Below are positions 34,407-46,258 of a stretch of DNA of 64,000 nucleotides, one piece after another (position 1 is the stretch's first letter; each line of letters starts with the position of its first letter). The DNA is from Simmondsia chinensis (lineage: Eukaryota; Streptophyta; Magnoliopsida; Caryophyllales; Simmondsiaceae). The notes under the pieces are model-generated. The model was not told the origin of the DNA. It saw nothing but the letters and a program-made list of their open reading frames with translations, and made no database searches. Made by a program: the position numbers and the translations under genes. Location of the stretch: positions 7,474,492 to 7,538,491 of the forward strand of contig JAGTTD010000013.1 of NCBI GenBank assembly GCA_018398585.1, in the 5' to 3' direction.

Positions 34407-34877
34407 CGATGCAGCGCAGAATAAGAAAGAAAGTTAGGAATGAAAGGTTCAACAGCCTTTCTTTAATTTCTTATTGCTAAAATAATTAAGAGAACAAAGG
34501 GAAAAGGTTTAATCTTAATTTTCACAATCAGAGAATAAAAGAAAACACTAATAACAAAATAAAATTTACGAAAATTGAATGAATTAAAATGCCACCCAAC
34601 CTCTTTTTAAATAAAGAAGCTTTCTTAACTAGACTCAAAATAAACAAAACAAATAAAAATTAAAATAAAATTTCTATCTAAAGATAAATGGTGGATTTTA
34701 GCTATCCGTGTGCTTTTTTGCAATCCGTGTGCTTTTCCCCTTATCAGTTGACTGTTGAGCTTAGAATTAAATTTACAAGTTCGGCTGTCACACAACTCGC
34801 CATCTGGCCAAGCAAGCTATCTTGCCAAGTCCTATCGGCCAAACATCCCGCCAGTTGTAAAGGTGCAACTGCGCTCA
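34407..34877 (-). repeat. 3' LTR of gypsy element
   Basis: Starts cgatgcagcgcag (TG lost) and ends gcgctca. Aligned throughout with 40306-40783, with scattered differences. Confidence 0.85.
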
Positions 34878-34959
34878 TCTTTCCCGAGATGGGGAAAATT
34901 CGTCCTTGAATTTTTCGGCGGATCAGTAGGATCATTGTCGCAAAAATAAGGGATCCGGT

Positions 34960-35205
34960 TGTCACGGGATGAGCGCAGATCACCCGTGCGGCGCCCGGAC
35001 CCTGAGGCTAGGGCCAGGCCAGCCTACCCCCTATGGTCAACAAGCAGTAATATGCACCTTCAAGAGACGAAATACACGGCATACCACGGACATACCTGAA
35101 CACAATCAATGCGCATTAGTATTGGACAGGCTGAGGAGACCCCATGTGGCATATGTCTACTTATTGAGCACCGGGGACAGTGTCAGCCAAAGGCGGCCCG
35201 TGACA
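34960..35205 (-). repeat. 3' LTR of miniature element
   Basis: 246 bp, aligned without gaps to 35774-36019 except a few substitutions and a small indel near gtcagcc. Confidence 0.92.
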
Positions 35206-35217
35206 TTCTCCCCCACC
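35206..35217 (-). other. Polypurine tract of miniature element
   Basis: On the minus strand aggtgggggagaa abuts the LTR. Confidence 0.7.
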
Positions 35218-35759
35218 TAATTCCGCAAACGTCCTCGTTGCGGGTGCCTGCCCATCATCGCATCCCTGCATCTCTAGCAGCCTTGAGTGGTCACGGGACG
35301 ACCACATCATCATCCTCTCCAATGTGACACCCCTGACATGCTATTGACACTCACCTGATGATAAGCAGCGTGCCCAAAAAGCAGCATGCCAGCTCCATGC
35401 ACCATAGTGCACCACGTACACGTCTCGCTCCACGATGCTTGTTGACTCTTCACCTTGTGAACTTCGCACTGCACCCCAAGGATCGGCCCAATCTCCACGC
35501 AGTAAGCCAGCCATACAGTCAGCACGCCTGACCAGCGCCCAACACGGTGCGCCTTCCGCCACATTCGGAACCGCGAGCCACTCAACTTCACTCCGAAAGT
35601 TCCTCGTTAGAGTGCCGCTCTCACACAAGGAGTGTCCATACATGGACAAACCCACTCAACGCACCAAGGACACGAGCAACTCCCATTCCCTAGGAGTGTC
35701 CACCACCACGGACAAAGCTCGGTCCCACTATAGCTGCTTACTCGCATATCCTGAGCCTC

Positions 35760-35773
35760 GCTCTGATACCACT
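35760..35773 (-). other. Primer binding site of miniature element
   Basis: The minus strand reads agtggtatcagagc, the standard methionine-initiator tRNA site, two bases from the LTR. Confidence 0.88.
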
Positions 35774-36019
35774 TGTCACGGGATGAGCGCAGATCACCCG
35801 TGCGGCGCCCGGACCCTAAGGCTAGGGCCGGGCCAGCCTACCCCCTATGCTCAACAAGCAGCAATATGCACCTTCAAGAGACGAAATACACGGCATACCA
35901 CGGATATACCTGAACACAATCAATGCGCATTAGTATTGGACAGGCTTAGGAGACCCCATGTGGCATATGTCTGCTTATTGAGCACCGGGGACAGTGTCAG
36001 CAAAAGGCGGCCCGTGACA
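35774..36019 (-). repeat. 5' LTR of miniature element
   Basis: 246 bp, same length and ends as the partner. Confidence 0.92.
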
Positions 36020-39000
36020 CGGTGCTTGATGTTGAATATGGCTGAAATCCTCATACCACCTGGCAATCGTAGACGGTATGCATTATCGTTGGCCTTCTCA
36101 ATGATCCGTAAGGGATCAACCTTCCGTGCCGTGAACTTGCTATATTCCCATGCTAGAAATCATTCTCTAGTAAGAATCGTGCATACTTGATTGCCCACCT
36201 TTAGATGAATTGGTCAGTGTCGCTTGTCACTTGCCAAGTAACACTCGGCGCTTGCTTCAATTAGTCGTGCTCTAGTCTGCTCATGTATCTTTTGAAGATT
36301 AAAGATGAAGTCCTCCGCCTTGCCATAGGAACGATCTGATGCAAGGTCTATTAGAGAACATGGGATGAAACTGTGGATAACTTTGAATGGCGGAAAACCC
36401 ATACTCCTATTGACCAAGCTATTGCAAGCGAACTCTACTTGGTACAACTTCTAATCCCATCACTTGGCGTTCTTGATAATAAAACAATGGAGTAAGTTAC
36501 CTAAAGATCTGTTAGTGACCTCAGTTTGGCCATCCGTCTGATGATGATGCATGGTGCTAAAGGCGAGAGAGATGTTCTCCGTCTTCCATAGCGTCTCCCA
36601 AAAGTGGTTCACAAATCGCACATCCCTATCTGAGACAATGCCAGTTGATAACCCATGAAGCTTGTGCACTTCCTGGAAATACAACTGAGCCACATGTACT
36701 GCGTTAACAGCTTTCTTGCATTATATGAAGTGTGCCATCTTAGAGAATAGATCCACAACGACAAAGATCAAATCTACACCCCTCTATGTAACCCTAGCAC
36801 GAAATCCATACTAGTTCTGCTCAAGGCCTACTTGGAACTGGTAGTGGCAGGTACAAGCCCGCATTCAAATAGGTGGCAGGTACAAGCCCGCATTGGACAT
36901 GCCGCCTTTTGATATTTGACAAATGCGGCATCACTTGACAAATCGTGCAATCTCCTTTTGCATCGAAGGCCAAAAGTAAGTAGCGCTCACCAGCTTGAGT
37001 GTCGTGTCTCTCCCCATATGCCCTTTGTTGTGCTTCTCTTGGATGACCTTAAGGCACAAACTTAAATCCGCAATACACAGTTGGTTCCCCTTGAAGAAAG
37101 ACCCACCATGTATCGAGTAACCTGGTATTGGCCCTATATGAGCTTCCTACCAAATATGCCCAAAGGCGAGACCGTCTGCATACTGTTCCACCAATTTCCC
37201 AAAACCGAGTACAAAAGCTTGGCTATCAGTCACAGTCAATGTACACCTACTCAAGGCATCAATCACTGTATCCAATGCTCTGGACTTGTGCTTGATCACA
37301 AAGTGAAAGAGCTGAATAGCTTGCCCACCTCACATGTCGGTCAAAAAGCTTGTCTTTACTACTGATATATTTCAGCACAACATTATCCAAGTATAGCACA
37401 AACTCCTTGTGAGCTACATACGACTTCCACTGCCTTAAAGCTTTCACCATTACATAGAACTCAATGTCATAAATTGAATAGTTCAACTTACTCCCATCAA
37501 GTTTCTCACTGAAGTAAGCCATAGAACATCCCTCCTGACTAAGCACTACACCAATACCAACCTTGGAGGCATCAGTGTGCAACTCAAACGTCTTTTGAAA
37601 ATCCAGTAAGGCTTACACCAATGCCGTAGTCAACCTTTGTTTTACCTCCTTGAAGGTGCTAGCTGCCTTGGGAGTCTAACTGAAAGTACTCCCCTTCATG
37701 AAATTCGTGATTGGGGCCATGATAGAGCTGAAACCCAGCACAAACCACCAATACAAAGACGCCAAGCCATGAAAGCAACATACCTCACTTATTGACTTCA
37801 GCTGTAGCCAATTCCGGATTGCCTCTATCTCCCCTTTATTAGCCACAATTCCATCATTGGATATGACAATCCAAGGAAAGTCACACGATCTTACATGAAC
37901 ACGCACTTCTTCAAGGTGGAAAATAAGTGCTTCTCTCATAAGGTATTTAACACCTCCAGAAGATGCTCTAAGTGCTAAACTCGGTTCTAGTTATAGATCA
38001 AGATATCATCAAAGTAAACGATAACAAACCTCCTAATAAACGGCCGTAGCATCTGATTCATGAAACTCGCAAACATACTACGCATGTTAAACAACCCAAA
38101 GGGCATGACAAGCCACTCATACAATCCTTCTCGGGTTTTGAAAGCGGTCATCCACTCATCTCTAGGCAAGATTCGGATCTAATCGTATCCGCTCTTTAGA
38201 TCCAACTTGCTGAACACTTGCAAGTTCTATAGCTAATCAAGTAAGTCATCCGATCTCAGAATAATAAATCGGTAACATACCATGATCTTATTGACGGATC
38301 TGCTGTTAATTCACATCTGCCAAGTACCATCTTTCTTTGGCGTTAAAAAAGCTGGAACTGCGAACGGACTTAAACTCTTCTGAATAAAGCCCCAACCGAG
38401 TAACTCTGCAACTTGGAGCCTTAGCTCCTCATGCTTTATAGGACTCATCCAATAGTGTGGCTTATTCAGTAAGGCAGCTCTCAGCATCAAATCAATCCGG
38501 TGTTGGATGTCCCTCGAAGGTGGTAGGGTATCTGTAACTCCTCTAGAAACAAATCAGCAAACTCCTTCGATAGATCTTCTACATCTCCCAGTATCTTTCC
38601 TGGCTCCGCCTGACTCTCCTTGCCAATCAACACAAACATAACCCTATTCTTGCCAACCTCCTTGGCAAACATGGCCCTGGTTTAGAGATTCGGATCCTCA
38701 GCTACTAATGCACATGCCTCGTCCTTCTTAGGCAACAAGATAATCCTTGTGCCCTCAAAGACAAAGCTATACTTGTTCTTCCTTCAGTCATGTGTGGCAC
38801 CTCTATCAAATTTTCATAGGTGATCAAGAAAAAGATGGCAAGCATCTATGGTAACCACATTGCCCCAAACTCCATCCCGGTACTTTGTCCCAATTGAAAA
38901 ATATATTAGATATTATTTAGAAATGGTTACCTAGCTTTCTGTCTTGAGCCAAGAAATTTGCTCCTCCATCTTCAACCCCAACTTCTAGACTGCTCCTCAA

Positions 39001-40250
39001 AAATGACATTCTCACAACTTCCTGAATCAATCACTAGGAGGCACACCCTTTCGCCACTAGCACATGTCTTATGGAAGATGTTATTCTGCAGCCTGCCATC
39101 TCCCTCTGCTTCCTTAGGCATGAAGTAGACTTGCCTAACCACTAGTAAGTGGCCCTTGTCACCCATAGCAGCTTTTTTGTCCTCCTGCACCGACTCATCC
39201 TAAACCTTTTCCTCAACTACCACACCATCCTCATCATGGAGACCTTCGATGTACAACAACTTACCTGGTCTATCACCCTTTCAACACTCAGCAACACAGT
39301 GGCCCATCTTTCCACACTTGAAGTAATAGGTCCTTAAGCTAACCACCAAGTCCTGATTACTTGGTTTACCACAACCGGTTTAACCTGTACACTCGAATTG
39401 GCTAGTAATCATACTTGATCACACCCAATGTTCGAGGAGTTCCAAGTACCACTAGCTTGACACTGCCTCTACTGCTTCTCGACATTCAAAGCCCTCTAAC
39501 TAGCTTTCGAAATTGAAAAGATGCCAAACAAGTTTAATACCTTTCGGATGGACTCCTTCAACCCACCATTGTAACCTTCCGCCAACTGCTCTTCCAATTT
39601 TGCCCAAACATTCCTAGCGACTGGGGAGTAGAACTTTGTTGTGTACTCGTCCACTGACTGAGAACCCTGACCTAAATTTTGCAGGTGTTGGTACATCAAT
39701 CTTGTGTGATTGTGGGGAAGGAAGGAATTCTTCTTGTGGTTCTTCATCTTTTCCCACGTTTTGATCTTCGACTTATCCTGCCTAAGCCGGATATGCCACC
39801 AGGCAGCAGCTCTACCCATCAACCGAGTAACAATCAATGGCGCTTGTTTGCGTTCCAGAACCTCCTTGAATCAAGCACTTCTTCCACCATAGTTAGCCAA
39901 TCCTAGAACTCTTCTAGTTGTCTCCCTCCAAAAACTCTGAAATCTCAATCTGTAGCTCGGATTCCCACCTCCAAGCCTCCAAATAATCAGAACTGCAAAT
40001 ATTTGGTCGAGTCCTCCTCGCATTCCGCCCTTGGTTTTCAACCTCTGGAAACAGATTGTGGAAGCTCTCTTCCTTTTCATCCTCTTTGTCCAACTCCGGT
40101 GGATTTTGGGGTTGAGAGGTCGGTGCTTGGTTGGGATTCGCTCCCAATTGAGCCAAACATAGCTCAATTTACCGGAATTTCTTCTTCATCTCCTTGATTC
40201 TTCTTAGTCTATTGCTGAAAATCTCGCTCATTAAGTTCACCAACGACAAC
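36020..40250 (-). pseudogene. Gypsy gag-pol, decayed
   Basis: Read on the minus strand. Gag (about 40160-39480) has SDYLEAWRWE, WEKMKNHKKNSFLP and VDEYTTKFY. A CCHC knuckle lies near 39300 (CFNCGKMGHCVAEC-like reading). Protease is near 39060-39000 (LLVIDSGSCENVI). RT spans about 38450-37850, with [20 protein letters not shown] and the catalytic YFDDIL at about 37995-38018. RNase H starts MHTDASKVGIGVVLSQEG (37582). The integrase zinc region is near 36960 and its core shows GIVSDRDVRF (about 36640) and HHQTDGQTEVTNRS (about 36545, with the catalytic glutamate). The C-terminal part reads EYSKFTARKVDP and NDNAYRLPGG and ends near 36025. Many stops. A 30-bp tandem duplication at about 36845-36895 disrupts the integrase zinc finger. 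Confidence 0.9.
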
Positions 40251-40305
40251 ATATCTTTGTCGCCCACGGCCCATCCCAGAAAACGTCTTGAACTTTGATT
40301 CCAAC

Positions 40306-40783
40306 TGATGCAATGCAGATAAGGAAAAAAGTTGGGAACGGAAGGTTCAACGGCCTTCCTTTAATTTCTTATTGCTAAAACAATTAAGAGAAGAAAGGGA
40401 AAAAGTTTAATCTTAATTCTCACGACCCAAGAAAAAGAGAAAACTCTAATAACAAAATAAAATATATGAAAATTGAATGAATAAAAACCCTAGTGAACCC
40501 TCTCTTTAAATTGATGAGTTTTTCTAACTAGACTTAAAATAAATAAAAATTAAACTGAAATTCCTATCCAAAGATTAACAGTGGATATTAACTATCCTTG
40601 TGCTTTTTTAGCAATCTGTGCGCTCTTCTCCTTATCATTTGATTGTTGATCTTTCCTTCTTAGAATTAAATTCCACAAGCTCATTCCCCTCCTGTTGAGC
40701 AACTCGCCATCCTGCCAAGCAAGCTATCTCACCAAGTCCTATCCGCCAAACATCCCGCAATTCTTAAAGGCGCGGCTGCATCA
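40306..40783 (-). repeat. 5' LTR of gypsy element
   Basis: 478 bp from tgatgcaatgcag to ggctgcatca. On its inner side the minus strand continues gttggaatcaaagttc, a degenerate methionine-type primer site. Confidence 0.88.
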
Positions 40784-40790
40784 ATATCAC

Positions 40791-40803
40791 TGCTCTAATA
40801 CCA
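40791..40803 (-). other. Primer site of an older LTR element
   Basis: The minus strand reads tggtattagagca directly after the LTR that begins at 40804. The element it belonged to is interrupted here by the gypsy insertion. Confidence 0.6.
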
Positions 40804-41320
40804 TGTATAAGGGAATACAACCCAAAAATATTCTAATACTAATATACTCTAATAGCATAGGATGACCAAACGTGTTTAAGAGGATGCAGAAGATTAATCT
40901 TACCAGATGAATGTGAATGTTTTAGAAAAGTAACTAGATCTTGGAGAGTGTCATCGAGTGTTGGAGTACAACCCCTCAAATTGTCCATGGAGAACTCCTA
41001 TCATAATGGGTACTGTAAAGTGATTAATTTTTGGCAAAATTTCCTATTTAGTAAAGTAGATCTTTCCTTTTTACCTACTTTTATAGGTGTCTTATTCTCT
41101 CTAGAGGTATACGTGAGCAATTGGACCTTACTGGATCTCATTGTCTGAAATTGATGCATGGAAAAGACCGATTAATGACCAATTCTCAATGCCGGCCCAT
41201 ATCATCAGGTGGAACCATGTTCTAAGGTGACTCTTGCAAGCTAGAAAGAGTAGCCATATTTATAGCTCATTTGGTATATCTATGACACTTTATTATTAAA
41301 CTGCTCTATCCTATTTTTCA
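40804..41320 (-). repeat. LTR of an older minus-strand element
   Basis: Starts tgtataaggg on the plus strand (the minus-strand end is CA). A minus-strand TATA-like gctataaatatggc lies at about 41240-41265. The right limit is uncertain and no second copy is in the window. Confidence 0.5.
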
Positions 41321-41492
41321 CCATTTTTATCTCGCACAAACCTTAGTTCACATTTTCCCTCTGGTTTTTTACTGTTCCAAAAAAAAACCTTTAATTCACA
41401 TTCAATTTCGGCCTTCTCAAGTAACGATGACCCTACACTTTCGTGCATTCATAATTTGTATTTACACATTACAAAATAAAAAAATATATATA

Positions 41493-42154
41493 TGTGAGGA
41501 ATATGCCTCAAATTTATGTATTTAGAATTTATGGGCTGCCAAGGGGTCACCGATCAATTGGGGGGATGTCCAATCGATCGGGAGATTTAAGGAGAAAATT
41601 CAAGTTTTGCAGCCACAAGGGAGCCGATCGATCGGGAGTTGTTTTCTCCGTTCAGTATAAATACGTGCCTAGGGTTTACATATTTGGTGATCCAATTAAG
41701 AATCCAATCAAAAGAGAGCGCCATTCCCTTTTGTTGAGAGGTGATTCAGTAATTCCTCCAATTCAGTTATTCAGTCAATTACGAGAGTTAAGAGAAAGTG
41801 ATTCATAATTCTTTTATAGATCTCGTTCTGAGGAAATGCTGTTGTAATTCTTCCATTCAAGTATCAATAAAGAATCTCCATCTCCGCCCGTGGTTTTCTC
41901 CCCTCTCGATTGAAGAGGGTTTCCATGTAAATCATTGTGTGTTGTTTCGTTTGTTCTTCCATTTACCTATTTTATTTACTTCTCCTTTGTGTGAGTCATA
42001 CTATTTGAATCGAATCAAGTGATTAGGGTTAACGCTTCCGCATCAAGTATCTACATTATAAATTGGTATCCTGAATACCAGATTTGTGAAGGTTAGAATT
42101 TTTCCTAATAAGTGGTATCATAACATATCAAGTTTGTTCCAGATTTTTCTAACA
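41493..42154 (+). repeat. Left LTR of gag-only copia
   Basis: Starts tgtgaggaat (right copy tgttaggaat) and ends ttttctaaca. TATA-like cagtataaatacgtgcc at about 41655. It includes a second, inner tggtatcataac near 42114. Confidence 0.93.
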
Positions 42155-42169
42155 ATTGGTATCAAAGCC
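42155..42169 (+). other. Primer site of gag-only copia
   Basis: attggtatcaaagcc follows the LTR, a methionine-initiator type site with one change. Confidence 0.85.
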
Positions 42170-42191
42170 TTGTCCATTGCAATTTGATATT

Positions 42192-43050
42192 ATGGCGTCT
42201 GCAATTAAGACTGAAGTTGAGAAGTTTGGTAGTCAAGGTAGTTTCTGTTTATGGCAGGTCCGTGTTAAGGGTATCTTGACTCAAAGTGGCTTGAAGAAAG
42301 CTTTAGATGGTAAAGAGAATAAACCTAAGAGTTTATCTGATGTACGGTGGGAGGAGTTAGATGAAAGGGCTCTTACGGTAATTCAGATGTGTCTTACCGA
42401 TGACGTTTTGACAGGAGTTCTGGAAGTGAAGACCACTAAGGAGTTGTGGGAGAAATTGCAGGAGATGTTCTGCTTCAAGTCTGTCTCCAACAAACTCACA
42501 GTTAAGTGCCGGTTGTTCACGTTTTGTATGTCAGAAGGTATGTCACTTAAGAATCATATTAATGAATTTAATTCGTTAATTCAAGAGTTAAAGGAGCTTG
42601 ATGATGCTCCTAAGGATGAAGATCAGGCAATATTATTGTTATGTTCACTCTATACCTCTTATAGAGGCTTTGTTGAAAGCATGTTATATGGTGGCAGACA
42701 AACAATATCTGTTGATGAGGTTAAGAGAAACCTATTGAGTAAAGAACGGGGTAGATAAGGAATTATTAGATTCTGTTAATAACTCAGGTAATGGTTTATT
42801 TGTGAGAGGGAGAACTAAGTATGATCACAGTGGAAACAAGTCTAAGTCTAGACATCAAGACCTAACTTGTAACTACAGTCATAAGAAAGGGCACATTCAG
42901 AGAGACTATTACAAGCTTAAGAGAAAATTAGAAGCAGATAACAGGTCTGTCCAGAGATCTATAGTAGCTAGTGTTATGGAAGATGAGAATAATGGAGATA
43001 TTCTGTCTGTGTCTGAACCTCAGTCCAATTTGAGGGATAGTTAGATTTTG
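42192..43050 (+). pseudogene. Copia gag (UBN2-type) with mutated zinc knuckle
   Basis: Gag forms the particle and binds RNA. I chose the ATG at 42192 (MASAIKTEVEKF) because the copia gag start normally follows the primer site closely. The first 189 codons are open and show a family-typical order: LWQVRVKGIL (residue about 22), RALTVIQMCLTDDVL (about 64), ELWEKLQEMF (about 88), LFTFCMSEG and HINEFNSLIQEL (about 118-140). A single-base frameshift near 42743 moves the reading to frame 1. That frame continues to a knuckle read CNYSHKKGHIQRDYYK (about 42870-42920), which has lost two of the C-C-H-C ligands. Confidence 0.9.
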
Positions 43051-43962
43051 GATTGGGGTTGTTCCTATCATGTTTGTTCCAATCGCGATTGGTTTTCCAT
43101 GTACGAGTCAGTTCGAGGTGGAGTTGCTTTGATGGATAATGATACTTCATGTTTGTTCCAATCGGGTATAGGAATAATTTGTTTTAGGATGTTCGATGGC
43201 ACTATTAGGGTTTAGAGCGATGTTCACCATGTTCCTGATTTGAAGAAGAATCCCATCTCTTTAGGTACTCTTGTGTCTAAAGGGTACAGATACACAACTG
43301 AAGGTGGAGTTTTGAAGGTCGTTAAGGGTGCTTTGACAGTTATGAAAGGCAGAAGGGTGGGTACTTTGTACGAGCTTGTCGGCTCCACAGTTGCTAGATC
43401 TGTTGCAGCATCTTCATCATCGTTGTTGATAGAACTAGAGATAACAAATTCAGGAAGTTTGAGATTGGATCATTCAGGTGAAAGGGGTCTATCTGAGCAT
43501 AGTATAAGGGGCTCTTTGTGTGGTCAGTCTACAGGACTGATATTCTGTGAAAAAGGGCTTCATGGGAAGCAGAAAAGTCTTCGCTTCAAGCAATTCCTGA
43601 CGAGTAGAGATATCATGTTTGATGAGTCTTCATTACTATCTCCACAGAATATGTCATCAGTTAGTTGTGATTTAGGTCAGGTGAATAAGCCAGAAAAAGT
43701 TCAATTTTAGTTAAGTAACACAGTTCAGCAGCAGGTGGCTGTTTTAGAAGATGTGTTAAGAGCCAATCCAGAGAAAAAGAAGATTGGCATTGCTGATAAC
43801 CTCTCAGATATGTTCACTTCAGTACTACCTAGCAGAAAGTTCAAGCATCGCTCGAACTCGGTTAGGTTTTGTATTTTGTTTAGATAACCCCGTGTGTGGG
43901 GTGTTTTGTGCAGAAGGTGGAGAATTGTCTTTATTTTTAAAATTTGAGTCAAGGTGGAGATT
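43051..43962 (+). pseudogene. Copia protease start joined to pol C-terminus
   Basis: LDWGCSYHVC (about 43047) corresponds to the copia protease LDSGCS-type site, with the catalytic region altered. HHVPDLKKNPISLGTL (about 43217) and a pre-integrase piece follow (LRLDHSGERGLSEHS, LCGQSTG, GKQKSLRF, 43460-43590). The reading then jumps to REDVI/FDES-like and LPSRKFKHR residues (about 43826), which in complete relatives lie at opposite ends of pol. About 3 kb of pol is therefore deleted. Confidence 0.8.
43950..43962 (+). other. Polypurine tract of gag-only copia
   Basis: caaggtggagatt borders the right LTR, the usual copia form. Confidence 0.85.
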
Positions 43963-44624
43963 TGTTAGGAATATACCTCAAATTTATGTATTTAGGATTT
44001 ATGGGTTGCGGAGGGTCACCGATCGATAGGGGGGATGTCCGATTGATCGAGTGATTTTAGGAGAAAATTCAAGTTTTGCAGCCACAAGGGGGCCAATTGA
44101 TCGGCCATCGATTTTCCCAGTTCAGTATAAATACGTGCCTATGGTTTACGTATTTGGTGATCCAATTAAGAATCCAATCAAAAGAAAGCGCCGTTCCCTT
44201 GGTTGAGAGATGATTCAGTAATTCCTCCAATTCAGTTATTCAGTCAATTACGAGAGTTAAAAAAAAGTGATTCATAATTCTTTCATAGATCTCGTTCAGA
44301 GGAAGTGCTATTGTAATTCTTCCATTCAAGTATTAATAAAGAATTTCCATCTTCGCCCGTGGTTTTCTCCCCTCTCGATTGAAGATGGGTTTCCACGTAA
44401 ATCATTGTGTGTTGTTTCGTTTGTTCTTCCATTTACTTATTTTGTTTACTTCTCTTTAGTGTGAGTCATATTATTTGAATCGAATCAAGTGATTAGGGTT
44501 AACGCTTCCGCATCAAGTATTCACATTACAAATTGGTATCGTGAATACCAGATTTGTGAAGGTTAGAATTTTTCCTAACAAGTGGTATCAGAACATATCA
44601 TATTTATTCCAGATTTTTCTAACA
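43963..44624 (+). repeat. Right LTR of gag-only copia
   Basis: 662 bp, the same length as the left copy, with scattered substitutions. Confidence 0.93.
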
Positions 44625-45671
44625 ATATAAAAAACAAAGTCACACATGTTGTCATGAATATGTCCTTGATCCAAAACAATAATGTCGTCAAGAACCCAAC
44701 ACTGTTGGTAATGATTATATGGGATGATTCTCATTCAAGATGCAAATTTGCTAAACAAAAATCAAAGTTCCCTTCCTCTCCAAGTCATATCTTATTTATT
44801 TATTTATTAACCTCTGCTTTGGCACCAAGTAACTAATAACTAGAAAGATACTGGCAAATGCATTCTTTTCTTTCTTTTTTTTTTTTTAATATTAAGGGGG
44901 AAGAATCCTTCAATAGATACAAAAGATAAAAGTTAAGTAAAAAAGAAAGAACGTGAAACAAAAATAAGGTAGAAAATAATATCTAGCATCTATAGTCAAA
45001 CTGTGCAACATAATCAAAGTTATGAGACAAGAATAGCGCCAAGCTTTGAAAATGGTTCGCTACATAGAGGCCTTTTGATGGCCCGTAACATGATCTGGCA
45101 AATACATTCTAAATATAGTCTATTCTTAGCTTATAATTGGCATGTTTGATCAAGATTTACTGTTCTTTTAATCCTTAATTTCTGTAGTTGCAGACCGTCC
45201 TCAAAGCTAGCTAGGCTCCGTGTTTGTCTAGTTTCGATCTGGATGCGCCACTTGATTTGACATTAATATTTTGATTTTTTACTTTATTTCATTCCATGGA
45301 AGAACTTATACAATCTTTGAGGATTTTATCATCGTTTTTGATTTGACATTAATTGGTATATATTTTTTTTATATTTTGCTAAACTCATTATATATATATA
45401 TATATATAATGTTCATTATGAAACAAAAAGAAAAGTAAACAGTCAGGGGAATCTAAGTATGCAAAAGAAAAAAAACATAGTGGAGTCACTATTATATTAA
45501 AGAACAAAAAGTTGGTGGAATTGCACACGTGAGGATGTCATGTCTTTTACATCTACACTTGTTTTTTTACCCCCCTTGTCCCTTTCCCTTTCCCTTTCCC
45601 TTTCCAACGTTGAACTGACTGACTTAGCCATAGAAACTTTTGAAGTCAATGACGTTAGTTAGGTTTGATAT
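44625..45671. other. AT-rich spacer
   Basis: No gene seen. It has a TTTCCC microsatellite at about 45581-45604, a TA run at about 45390-45408, and a T-run-bordered segment at 44870-45110 that may be a retroposon tail. Confidence 0.45.
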
Positions 45672-46258
45672 TAGGGGGAGAGAAACGTGTCCTATTGTGT
45701 TGTGTTCATATTCGTGTTATGTTAGAGGTCTTAGAAATGATGTCACCCCAAATCTGACCCATTTATTATACGGTTTAGGAACTCTCAACCCTGACCGAAC
45801 CCAATTATTAAACGGATAACCTACGGGTTACCCATTTAAATTATATTGGTTATTTTTTTTATTAAATGCTAGTTTGTCAACTTACAAACATGCCAATAAT
45901 ATGCTTAACGGTTTATACTAGTAATAAATACATGACATATTTTTAATTATTAGAACAAACTAGCAAATTAACATTACTAAACATCGTTTAAATTATCTTA
46001 TGCGGGGTAGGCTACCAAAAAATTTAACATAATAACAATAATACTCTACTTCATTACCTAACATGTCTATATAAACAGGTCAAGTGTGTCGAAAACAGGC
46101 TAAACGGGTCAAACCCAAATTCAACCCAAATACTTAAGCAGGTTTAATGGGGTCAACCCAAATTCAACCCGCTTCAAAAACCATGACCCTAACCCGCTAA
46201 CTTCGTGTCATATTTGTATCGTGTTATCGTGCCGTGTCAAATTTTGCTAGGTCTATTC
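45672..46258 (+). repeat. Dispersed repeat, uninterrupted copy
   Basis: About 587 bp, reverse complement of 9425-9512 plus 15702-16156. It is rich in aaacgggtcaaaccc-like and cgtgt/acacg motifs near the ends. A TAGGGGG terminus (45671) suggests a non-autonomous hAT-like element, but I could not prove inverted termini. Confidence 0.8.

Larger units (their letters stand above)
34960..36019 (-). mobile_element. Miniature LTR element (TRIM/SMART type)
   Basis: Two 246-bp LTRs (34960-35205 and 35774-36019) surround 568 bp that hold no recognisable protein domain. Each LTR begins TGTCACGGG and ends CCCGTGACA, a perfect 9-bp inverted terminus. A methionine-type primer site adjoins the right LTR and a purine tract adjoins the left one, so it is transcribed on the minus strand. 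The flanks share cggt (34956-34959 and 36020-36023), one base short of the usual five. It is clearly more GC-rich than its surroundings. A long plus-strand frame (35435-36190) crosses the LTR border and is probably spurious. Confidence 0.9.
34407..40783 (-). mobile_element. Ty3/gypsy element, minus strand, hosts a TRIM
   Basis: LTRs of about 471 bp (34407-34877) and 478 bp (40306-40783) flank gag, protease, RT, RNase H and integrase in gypsy order, read right to left. A 1,060-bp miniature LTR element (34960-36019) interrupts it just downstream of integrase. No chromodomain is seen after integrase. Flanking pentamers gtgtt and atatc do not match, so ends may be slightly off or the flanks rearranged. 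Confidence 0.9.
41493..44624 (+). mobile_element. Copia derivative: gag kept, pol deleted
   Basis: Two LTRs of exactly 662 bp (41493-42154 and 43963-44624), a perfect ATATA target duplication (41488-41492 and 44625-44629), a primer site and a purine tract enclose 1,808 bp. That interior holds gag, a zinc knuckle, the protease start, a short pre-integrase region and the last residues of pol. Integrase core, RT and RNase H are gone. Confidence 0.94.

Noticed and set aside
35435..36190. 251-residue plus-strand open frame
   Set aside because: It crosses the right LTR of the miniature element and runs against its transcription direction. The GC-rich composition explains the lack of stops.
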